In this document: piece by piece, positions 21,781 to 28,936 of the stretch
How positions within the stretch are numbered: position 1 is the first letter of the stretch
How the letters are laid out: each line of letters starts with the position of its first letter
Virus record (IMG/VR): IMGVR_UViG_3300002514_000058
Location: 1-30,295 of that record
Source of the DNA: a virus
DNA: 30,295 bases
Reading direction: 5' to 3' (one strand)
Position numbers and translations under genes: made by a program
Notes under the pieces: model-generated
Database searches by the model: none
What the model was told of the DNA's origin: nothing
The model's input: the letters and a program-made list of their open reading frames with translations, nothing else

Positions 21781-22955
21781 AAGTCCTTCATCTCTCCAAA
21801 GTTTCTTCCGCCAGCAACATTGGCCTTAAATCTCCCGAAAGGAGTGGCCATAAACTCCCAATAAAGCATATTGATAAACTCCCCGTCTTCATCTGCATAG
21901 TCTAACACAATACTGTCATGAATGATAAATGCTATTTTGGTTTTCTTGCCCTCTAACATTTCGTTTATCGCAATTGCCCTGTCCATAATCAAATCGCTGC
22001 AAGTACTTTGTATGATATAGTTTAGGGCGTGGTATTCATCAGAAGGAATTTCTCGATGGTACATGGTTTTTACGTGAGTACCATCCCAGAAAAGCTTCTT
22101 GACGGCTTCCCTATCGTAGAGTTTAGATAGGATCTCATCTTCGGCATTTGGGTTGTAAAGCCACGAAAAAAGTTTCTTCTTTGCCTCGTCTCTGGTTACT
22201 TGGCCGCCGAATAATTCATATGAGTTGTAATCATGAAGGTCGATGTAGGGTTGGCTTTTACCTAAGAGGCCCAAAAGGACGCGAACTTCTGCTGCATTAT
22301 AATCGAATTCAACAAACCAATTGTTAGTTGGCTTAATGATTTTCCTATACTTCTTGTCCATTGTTAGAATAGGGAAGGAATTCTTCTGAGTTGTGAGTCT
22401 TCCAGTCTTTGTGCCGAAAGGGTTGTATTTAATATAAGGCTCTGTCCTCATTATTTTTCTATAGAAGTCTTTTGTTCTTGGAGTCGCCAAGTCGTTATTC
22501 AAAACAGACAAATCAATATTTAGCTTTTGGTATTTGATGTCTGTGACCACCTTAGTGATTTCGACTAAATTATCATAGTTTTGTGGGCGGGTGTGCGTTT
22601 CTAGCACATGGCTTGTGATCTTGTCCTTAAGCTCGCAGAACTCTTTCAAGAACCCTTCGGGCACAAGGTCGAAGAAACAATGGTCTTGCATGGAGATCTT
22701 AGCTATAGAGAATGATTTGTGGAATGCCTTAAGTTTTGACCAGATACGGTCGTAATCCTCCTTAAGTTCGGGAGGACAGACTTCGCCCAGGGATTTGCCA
22801 GCGCAGTAGATATTGGCGTATTCCAGCTTAAAATCCTTGAGAAAAGAAGAATACTTCCATGTGCGCTCGGCTTCCTTTGGTAAGTCTTTATGAATTACCC
22901 CATCAAAATATATGCCGACACACTTTTCTTTTTCGTCGAGAGCCTGGAATAACAA
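21768..22955 (-). CDS. Family A DNA polymerase, polymerase domain only
   Basis: The 395-residue protein carries the Pol I/T7-type palm and fingers. TKTGRLTTQ (182-190) is the TGRL motif. FVEFDYNAAEVRVLL (214-228) is motif A with catalytic D218. RDEAKKKLFSWLYN (255-268) is the O-helix pattern R...K...F..Y. IIHDSIVLD (344-352) is motif C with catalytic D347, the usual HDE being HDS. There is no room for a 3'-5' exonuclease domain and the N-terminal 150 residues are not recognisable. The start is TTG 22955 with AGAAGG upstream, since an in-frame stop lies a few codons before and no ATG exists. It overlaps the tubulin-like gene by 13 bases. Whether it shares the fork with DnaE or does repair is unknown. 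Confidence 0.88.
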   Translation of the reverse strand: MLFQALDEKEKCVGIYFDGVIHKDLPKEAERTWKYSSFLKDFKLEYANIYCAGKSLGEVCPPELKEDYDRIWSKLKAFHKSFSIAKISMQDHCFFDLVPEGFLKEFCELKDKITSHVLETHTRPQNYDNLVEITKVVTDIKYQKLNIDLSVLNNDLATPRTKDFYRKIMRTEPYIKYNPFGTKTGRLTTQKNSFPILTMDKKYRKIIKPTNNWFVEFDYNAAEVRVLLGLLGKSQPYIDLHDYNSYELFGGQVTRDEAKKKLFSWLYNPNAEDEILSKLYDREAVKKLFWDGTHVKTMYHREIPSDEYHALNYIIQSTCSDLIMDRAIAINEMLEGKKTKIAFIIHDSIVLDYADEDGEFINMLYWEFMATPFGRFKANVAGGRNFGEMKDLWIY

Positions 22956-22965
22956 TGCTGACCTT

Positions 22966-24462
22966 CTAGTAATATTGTTTCAAGTAGATCTGAATATAAC
23001 TCATTGCGCCCTGAAAGTCAAGAGAATAATAAATTTGTTCTATTTTGTTTAGATTGCTTATCTTTTTAACATTTGATAAATTAACTCCAATTTCCCTTAG
23101 TCTTATCAAAAAATATGCTCTGAGCCAAAATAGGTCCCCATATTTGTTACTAAATTGGCTTTCTTCTATAATATCCCTAAAGTGGTCTCTTATTTGCATG
23201 GCCTTGAAATATCCGGAGGGTGCACTAGTTTTACAATAAGAAGGAACAGCCACCACCGGGTAGGTGGAGACATAAGTATTATAGAAAGAAAACAAATACA
23301 CTTTTAAATTTTCGATGTCAAAAATGTGACTTGGTATATAATAGGAAGCAAAAAGATCATCTGTTGTTATATTATCATATGGCTTAAAACGCAAAAGATG
23401 GTCGTGTGTTTCTATTTTCCCAACCTCTATGGTGGGGGAGAAGCCCGGGCCGCCACTCATTGATCGCGGCTGTATTACCCAATTAATAATTTCGTGTCGG
23501 TGATTTCCAATTGGCTGGCCCATTATTTGCTGATCGGGCCAATAAAGAGCAGTTGTGCGCCCATTCCCATTTTCGTCAACTTCATAGTCGTGCCAGTGTT
23601 CGATGATTTTTCCAGCATTAACATTGCTGGTTGAGGGCAAATTTTCTCCCACTTTGGTGTAGGTAGAAAACTGTCCTCCCCTCTTTGTTTGTGCCTTGAA
23701 GATTGGCTCCTTAATATATCTCCTTGCATACTCATGCATAACAGGGGATTGCAAATTTGCAACGAGACGCCATGGGGCGTTCTTATCAACCAAAAACCCA
23801 AACTTAGAGGCGGCAAGTGTATAGAAACTGAAATTTGGGCTGCTCAAGAACTTGTCGACTTTCTCATTGTCATCCCCATGACTAGAAAGAGACAATTCTA
23901 TACATAGGCCACTACTATTGTGTCCCGTGTGGCGAGAAGATATAAGTCCTGTTTTAGTTATTGGCGCAATTGAGATAAGGTCATTTAAGTAGCCGTTCAT
24001 GAAAAGGTCCAAAAACGTATCAAAACTTTTAATATTTTTGTGCCTAAGTCTATTATCCAGATAAGGCCCAACAAATGCGTTATAATGACTATTCATTCTT
24101 TCTTGGTATTTCTCACTAACGCCTTCCCATGCCCGGGCCGCAGACCAATTTTGTGATATAAAATTATCTGGGGGCATTCTGTTAGCGCTATCAATTTTCA
24201 TGTATTTTTCAAAATCGAAATATGCATCGGCTACAAAATTAAGTGCCCAAACATTAGAATTGCCAACCTGCTTCAAGTGATCAGAATCAGGGAATATAAA
24301 ATCATTTCTATTATTTAATTTGCCATAGTTTTTGTGGTCGGCCATTCTAAAGTCTATCGGATTCGGACTAGATGGATCAATGGGATACATAGTTTGGTAT
24401 TCGCTTCTTTTTTTAAAAAGATCCGATGAGCTTTTCGTTCTGTTTGTTGCAAAATTAACCAT
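22966..24462 (-). CDS. Presumed virion structural protein, 498 residues
   Basis: I do not recognise a named family. The protein is soluble-looking, rich in Asn, Ser, Tyr and Phe, with no signal peptide or membrane helix. Notable segments are WALNFVADAYFDFEKYM (72-88), PITKTGLISSRHTGHNSSGLCIEL, FYTLAASKFGFLVDKNAPWRLVANL, and a central Gly/Thr/Ser-rich part (KAQTKRGGQFSTYTKVGE). Its size and position in the tail gene block, directly after the 1047-residue protein, suggest a tail or baseplate component; that is by context only. The ATG at 24462 has AGGAGT. A polymerase-operon promoter lies within its last 20 codons. Confidence 0.75.
   Translation of the reverse strand: MVNFATNRTKSSSDLFKKRSEYQTMYPIDPSSPNPIDFRMADHKNYGKLNNRNDFIFPDSDHLKQVGNSNVWALNFVADAYFDFEKYMKIDSANRMPPDNFISQNWSAARAWEGVSEKYQERMNSHYNAFVGPYLDNRLRHKNIKSFDTFLDLFMNGYLNDLISIAPITKTGLISSRHTGHNSSGLCIELSLSSHGDDNEKVDKFLSSPNFSFYTLAASKFGFLVDKNAPWRLVANLQSPVMHEYARRYIKEPIFKAQTKRGGQFSTYTKVGENLPSTSNVNAGKIIEHWHDYEVDENGNGRTTALYWPDQQIMGQPIGNHRHEIINWVIQPRSMSGGPGFSPTIEVGKIETHDHLLRFKPYDNITTDDLFASYYIPSHIFDIENLKVYLFSFYNTYVSTYPVVAVPSYCKTSAPSGYFKAMQIRDHFRDIIEESQFSNKYGDLFWLRAYFLIRLREIGVNLSNVKKISNLNKIEQIYYSLDFQGAMSYIQIYLKQYY
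22993..23021 (-). promoter_or_regulatory. Sigma-70-type promoter at the virion/replication boundary
   Basis: The minus strand has TTGACT (23016-23021), a 17-base spacer and TATATT (22993-22998), embedded in the 3' end of the 498-residue structural gene. The family A polymerase starts 38 bases after the -10. It would begin the replication transcription unit. Confidence 0.68.
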
Positions 24463-24488
24463 GATTTTTACTCCTAATCAGCTTTTGC

Positions 24489-27400
24489 CTATTCGATATC
24501 GGCGGTGGCGGCTGTCTCTTGGTCTACGCCGTATACATATTCCCCATCTGCATTAACATATACAGGTACCCCGGCTCCGGACTGCCCATAAGTCACCAAA
24601 CCGCCTATGGGACCGCCTTTCGGGGACGGGCCGCCGGCTCCTTTTTTCTTCTTGTTGGATGTCTTCTTCTTCTTGTTGGATGCTTTCTTCTTCTTGCCGA
24701 CTGCCTTCTTGGTCTGTTGTGCGTTAGCTTTGCGCGGGGCGATAGATACCGCGCCAGTGGCAGCACCAGAGGAGACCCATTTTCCAACCACTTGCGTTTC
24801 CCACTCTCCATCAGAAATAGTATTCGACACAGAGGTGACCAAATAATATCCCCCTATGCCTATGGTTCTCGAAAAAGAATTGAGGCTCTGGGGAGATCCC
24901 ATGCCCACCGTTGAGGGGTCGACATAGATGTGCATTCCGGGCTTCAGCAAGGTGTTCCCTATTAGAGTTAAATCAATATCAAATATGGCCCAAAGTTGTA
25001 TTGATTCTTTGTTTTCTAGAAAGGCTCGTTCGACCATCATGGTTGTGAATCCGGGCTTTTTATTTTTTCTAAACTTAAATTGCTTTACAAGGCCACTACT
25101 TATCCCAGGCTTAAAATGAAAAATTCCCTTATTTAAGTCTGATTGTTCGTTCCCTCTCCAAGTCGCCCCAATCCTGCTGTCATTGGAATAATATACCACA
25201 TAGCTCCATCTTTTATTTGGAGAGACACTCTTTACTCCCATTCTGGAATGTGCGATTTTGGATTTTAAGGCTCCATTTAAATAAAATCTCTTGCTTCCCG
25301 CGCCGGAGCCGAGGTAGGGGGTGGCAACAGAACCGACTTGCTTGCTGGAGCCGGCTGCATAGGCAGACTCTAGCGGTTGATTTAATTCAATTGTTACTGT
25401 GTCAACCGTAATAGGATTCTCTATCGATGTTCCAAAGCACTTTTGATTCAACGATGGTGCAAGCAATTGATGAATAGCTTGTCGGAGGAAATCATGCAAA
25501 TAATATTCATCCAAATCTTTTTCGACAACGTTCTTAAAGAAGAATTGCTGGTACATATCTAGGGTAATTGGAATGTCGGCTATGTTTGCCAACTCTACAA
25601 CTTGACCTTGGCCAACATCAATATTGATGGGGCCCATAACAAAACCAAGATGATCCGATTTTAATTTACCACTTATTCTATTTTGTTCTATCGTTGCATT
25701 TACCAAGTCCCCAAAGTAAAACCAGTGTATTTTTTGGATATCCGAAAACTCGTCTTTTGAGTCGGCCTCTGTGTTGAAAAGACTAACGTTAAAGGCACTG
25801 TTGAAATCATTTCCGATCTTACTAAAAAATCCCGTTGGGCGGCCGGCTACTGTACTGCGTCCTTTTTTGCCTACCATATCATTAAAACCCAAGGACAAGA
25901 GGGCTTCTTTGTGGGACAGCTTTCCCCCGCTGTCTTTAACCTTTTTGTTTACCATTGCATCAAAGTCCATACTTTCTGCGCCGCTGCTGTCTACCCCTTT
26001 TCTGCTGACCACTGATCTTAAATTGCTTCGCAATCTGTTCGCGGCCCGGGCGTAATCTTGGGCCGATGTTATGCCCTGGCTTTTGACTACTTGATCTATT
26101 TTTGCTTGCAATATTTTCTCGAATTCTTCTCCATACAAAATTAGAGCCGTCTTTGCAACAACCATAGATCTTAATTTATCATGTGCAACTATTGTTTGTA
26201 GCACCCTTCCATATTTGCTAATTTTATTTCTCTGCTTCAATCGTGAAAGTCGATTTGTTACGGCGCGAGTTGCCTCTTCAGCTGATTTCACGTCCTTTTC
26301 TGCGTCTCGTATGACTTTATCTGCTTCCGCGATTTCATCTAGCGTCGAAAACCCGGTTGACCCGCCGCCTGTCGAAGCTCTTTGGCTGGCGGATTTAGTG
26401 GCCAAGTAAGAGGGGTGCGAAAGCCATCCGTTCACGGGCGGAAGAGCTTCCTTTTCATCTCTGACCTTTTTAAGTTTTTCCTTTGCTTTTCTAGTATTAG
26501 CTCTCTGTTTGGACAATAGACCTTCGACTTCTTTCACAGCAGCGGCAGCCGATTGAGTCCCTTCACCAAAAATGTCATAATCAAATTTGTCCTCCAAGTC
26601 CTGCTCTAACCTTGCCTTATAATTAACAGTTAAGTTTATAACTCCATTTTCCAATATATCCAAATCATACTCTACCAAATTAAGAATCATAGACAGAGTG
26701 CTGTCTTCGAGGGCGGTGTCCAACCTGCCGCCGTTCTTCATGTAGCCTACTTCTAGTTGTAGTTCATATGACTTGGGATCATACATTTTTGGATCTCGCT
26801 GCCCTCTTCTTAAGACAAGATCAGCCAAGCTGTACCCCCCTCTATCGGCCATTAGCGCTTCTCCGCTAGAAAGAAAAAAAGATATCCTTACATCCACAAT
26901 CCTTCCTGCTCCAAAAGCATTTTGGTTTTTAAAATCAAAATCAAGACTCTTGAGGCCAAAGTCAAGACCCGCACCGGATGACCCCAGTATGTTTTCGAGC
27001 GATTGAGGATTGCCCTGGCCATAAGAAGGGGGCAATACTATTTGTGTCTTCCTAGGGCCGCTGACTTTCCAAAGCTTTATCTTTGGGTATAGTTTAGCCT
27101 TTTCAGTATTATCCATGTTTACAAAGGATCTCATAGAATCCCTTCTGGGATAGTACCCGTTTACTTTTGACACAAAAGAAGCAACATCATTGTCCAATAG
27201 ACAGGAAAAGTTTGGCCATCCAAAACTATTTATCTGGGAGACAGAGGCTCTGGTGAATGCTGACAAATTATCTCTTATAAAGCACAAGTGCAGGGGAGTT
27301 AAATCGGGGGCTTTGCTGTCTGCCGAAAGTGCGGAAGCAAGACCCTCTACAAACTCTAGGGCCTTTGCGCTGGGTTTTCCTACCAAAGAGCGGTCAGAGG

Positions 27401-27632
27401 CGGCCACTTTTGGGCCCGTCTTTGCATGGTTGAGGTGGTCTTGTTTAAAGGCCTCCTTGGAAACAGAGTCGAGGCCGGCGGAGGCCGCCGCCGGAACGAA
27501 CTTGTTGATGGCCGCTTGTTGCGGGTTCTTGGCTGCGTTTGTGGCCTTGAGTTGTGCGTCAAGGATGTTAACCACACCGTCTTTATTGAGATCTTCAGGG
27601 TGGAGCCCGGGATCCCCTGGCTTATTAGACAC
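24489..27632 (-). CDS. Large tail-associated protein with dockerin-like loop and Lys repeats
   Basis: This 1047-residue protein is probably a tail or baseplate component by size and neighbours. Residues 14-25 (DLNKDGVVNILD) match the dockerin/EF-hand calcium loop, with ligands at D14, N16, D18, N22 and D25. An Ala-rich linker follows. Around 225-340 are beta-rich segments (YELQLEVGYMKNGG, DLDILENGVINLTVNYKARL). A coiled coil spans about 370-480 (VKEVEGLLSKQRANTRKAKEK). Beta-rich regions follow to about 960, and the C-terminal part has three KKKKxSN-type repeats, then a Gly-rich and acidic tail. No enzyme motif is visible. The start is GTG 27632 with AGGAGGAT upstream. It follows the LysM-like gene by one base. 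Confidence 0.8.
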   Translation of the reverse strand: MSNKPGDPGLHPEDLNKDGVVNILDAQLKATNAAKNPQQAAINKFVPAAASAGLDSVSKEAFKQDHLNHAKTGPKVAASDRSLVGKPSAKALEFVEGLASALSADSKAPDLTPLHLCFIRDNLSAFTRASVSQINSFGWPNFSCLLDNDVASFVSKVNGYYPRRDSMRSFVNMDNTEKAKLYPKIKLWKVSGPRKTQIVLPPSYGQGNPQSLENILGSSGAGLDFGLKSLDFDFKNQNAFGAGRIVDVRISFFLSSGEALMADRGGYSLADLVLRRGQRDPKMYDPKSYELQLEVGYMKNGGRLDTALEDSTLSMILNLVEYDLDILENGVINLTVNYKARLEQDLEDKFDYDIFGEGTQSAAAAVKEVEGLLSKQRANTRKAKEKLKKVRDEKEALPPVNGWLSHPSYLATKSASQRASTGGGSTGFSTLDEIAEADKVIRDAEKDVKSAEEATRAVTNRLSRLKQRNKISKYGRVLQTIVAHDKLRSMVVAKTALILYGEEFEKILQAKIDQVVKSQGITSAQDYARAANRLRSNLRSVVSRKGVDSSGAESMDFDAMVNKKVKDSGGKLSHKEALLSLGFNDMVGKKGRSTVAGRPTGFFSKIGNDFNSAFNVSLFNTEADSKDEFSDIQKIHWFYFGDLVNATIEQNRISGKLKSDHLGFVMGPINIDVGQGQVVELANIADIPITLDMYQQFFFKNVVEKDLDEYYLHDFLRQAIHQLLAPSLNQKCFGTSIENPITVDTVTIELNQPLESAYAAGSSKQVGSVATPYLGSGAGSKRFYLNGALKSKIAHSRMGVKSVSPNKRWSYVVYYSNDSRIGATWRGNEQSDLNKGIFHFKPGISSGLVKQFKFRKNKKPGFTTMMVERAFLENKESIQLWAIFDIDLTLIGNTLLKPGMHIYVDPSTVGMGSPQSLNSFSRTIGIGGYYLVTSVSNTISDGEWETQVVGKWVSSGAATGAVSIAPRKANAQQTKKAVGKKKKASNKKKKTSNKKKKGAGGPSPKGGPIGGLVTYGQSGAGVPVYVNADGEYVYGVDQETAATADIE
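24641..24704 (-). repeat. 21-base coding repeat (KKKKxSN x3)
   Basis: Three tandem 21-base units encode KKKKASN, KKKKTSN and KKKKGAG near the C-terminus of the 1047-residue tail protein. The pattern of AAG/AAC-rich units suggests slippage or duplication and yields a highly positive segment. Confidence 0.75.
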
Positions 27633-27633
27633 T

Positions 27634-28008
27634 TTAGTATCCTCCTGCTGGTGGTGGGCTGTTTGACTCTATGGAAGTATAAATACTTAATATTTCCTCT
27701 AGGGGATTTGGTATCAAAACCACATCTCCAAATTGAATATTTGCTTCGGTGGGCAAATTATTAAATTGCGCTATCACCCACCAATGCGTTGGGTTATCAT
27801 AATATTGAGCGGCCAACTTATAGAAATGATCGCCTCGTTTCCAAATGTGGTCTATGATTGTCAAAGAGGAGATCTGTTCTTTTTTTAAATTCATAAAATT
27901 TGGAGTGGCATATTGCTGCACTTGTCTTGCGCCGCGATCTTTAAGCACATTTTTATACATTTCAGTAGAATTTGTATTTATCTCTCTGTTGTCATATCTT
28001 GAAGTCAT
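27634..28008 (-). CDS. Baseplate wedge protein, gp53-like with LysM domain
   Basis: The 124-residue protein ends in a LysM-type fold. IDHIWKRGDHFYKLAAQYYDNPTHWWVIAQFNN is followed by IQFGDVVLIPNP, as in T4 gp53 and small LysM baseplate or tail assembly proteins. LysM binds glycan in other settings; in phage baseplates it is a structural connector. An N-terminal extension of about 45 residues and a Pro-rich tail (NSPPPAGGY) flank it. It precedes the 1047-residue tail gene and follows the tail-tube-associated gene, consistent with contractile-tail baseplate assembly. ATG 28008 has AGGATTA upstream, a weak site. Confidence 0.75.
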   Translation of the reverse strand: MTSRYDNREINTNSTEMYKNVLKDRGARQVQQYATPNFMNLKKEQISSLTIIDHIWKRGDHFYKLAAQYYDNPTHWWVIAQFNNLPTEANIQFGDVVLIPNPLEEILSIYTSIESNSPPPAGGY

Positions 28009-28022
28009 TTTTTATAATCCTA

Positions 28023-28925
28023 TTATTTTTTCTCTTTATCGCTTTTAAATAACGCTTTCCACTTGTCCGACACTCTCTTCCATGGTTGCTCAATTCGGGC
28101 CTGCTCGTCAGTTTGGGCAGATAGGATCGAGTTTGTTTGCGATAGTACATAATCCCCATAAACGCTACCGGGCGGGATTGCTCTTCGAACAGGAGTACCG
28201 TCCCCTTCCGGAAGGTCGTTGGCTGCTCCACCCAGAGCGCCCTTGTACAGGTGGCCTGGTTCTAATTGATTGTTGCCTAGAACGCCGTAATGAATGGGGG
28301 AGAAGCTCAGTGTTAGGGTAAATACCTTTGGAAGAATCTCCCCGGGCAGAAAGGCGAAATCCCCAGGGCCCATAGCCTGTAGTACACCAAATTCCATATC
28401 GGGAGTAATTGATAGGGAACTTATTGTGCCATGCAAAAAGTCATCTGGTGCGCTGTTGTCCCATACCAAATTCATATATCTTATCGCCATAACTGGGGCC
28501 TCTGTAACGCTTGTTCCTTGATAGGAAGGATACATAAGCCTTGTCAAGTTGCTTATATTGGCCATGTTTCTTCTGGCTTCGGATTCATTCCCGGCAACAA
28601 GCTTCCAAGACATAGCCATTTGTCTTTCAGTATTCTTAAAAGACTGGATTGGATCTTGGCGGCCGAAGACCGAATCTTTGTTGAAATTTTGATTGAAATT
28701 GTCGTTCATAGATTCCATAAAAGCAACAAAAGTTATGGGGCTTGTAAGATTGGAAGCCCTCGCGATTTTTAAAACAAGGCCCTGATTGGCCAGCCCTGCA
28801 ACAGAATTGGTGTATCCTCCCAATCCATATTTACCAAATGCCCAAGATGCATCATCGAGTTGTTGGCCATAAAAATCATTTGTTCTTTTTAGTTGTTCTT
28901 TTTTCTGCTCTTCATATGATTTCAT
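28023..28925 (-). CDS. Baseplate/tail-tube-associated structural protein
   Basis: This 300-residue protein has a core FGRQDPIQSFKNTERQMAMSWKL, then MAIRYMNLVWDN, then GTISSLSITPDMEFGV, then LPKVFTLTLSFSPIH. That order resembles proteins at the tube/baseplate junction of contractile tails, such as T4 gp48 and gp54, which begin tube polymerisation. The match is by motif feel, not by a full alignment, so the specific part is unsure. The N-terminal 20 residues are charged (KSYEEQKKEQLKR) and the tail is Lys-rich. The gene lies between the tape measure and the LysM gene, the usual place for baseplate hub genes. The start is ATG 28925; a GGGTAT lies just upstream, a weak ribosome site. Confidence 0.6.
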   Translation of the reverse strand: MKSYEEQKKEQLKRTNDFYGQQLDDASWAFGKYGLGGYTNSVAGLANQGLVLKIARASNLTSPITFVAFMESMNDNFNQNFNKDSVFGRQDPIQSFKNTERQMAMSWKLVAGNESEARRNMANISNLTRLMYPSYQGTSVTEAPVMAIRYMNLVWDNSAPDDFLHGTISSLSITPDMEFGVLQAMGPGDFAFLPGEILPKVFTLTLSFSPIHYGVLGNNQLEPGHLYKGALGGAANDLPEGDGTPVRRAIPPGSVYGDYVLSQTNSILSAQTDEQARIEQPWKRVSDKWKALFKSDKEKK

Positions 28926-28936
28926 TTATAAATACC

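Noticed and set aside
28505-28560. TTGACA with TATCAA 18 bases on inside the baseplate gene
   Set aside because: The -10 is weak and no gene starts nearby.
28908-28930. TATAAAT at the start of the baseplate gene, resembling a T4 late promoter (TATAAATA)
   Set aside because: It overlaps the start codon, so a transcript from it would lack the ribosome site; a single AT-rich match is expected by chance.
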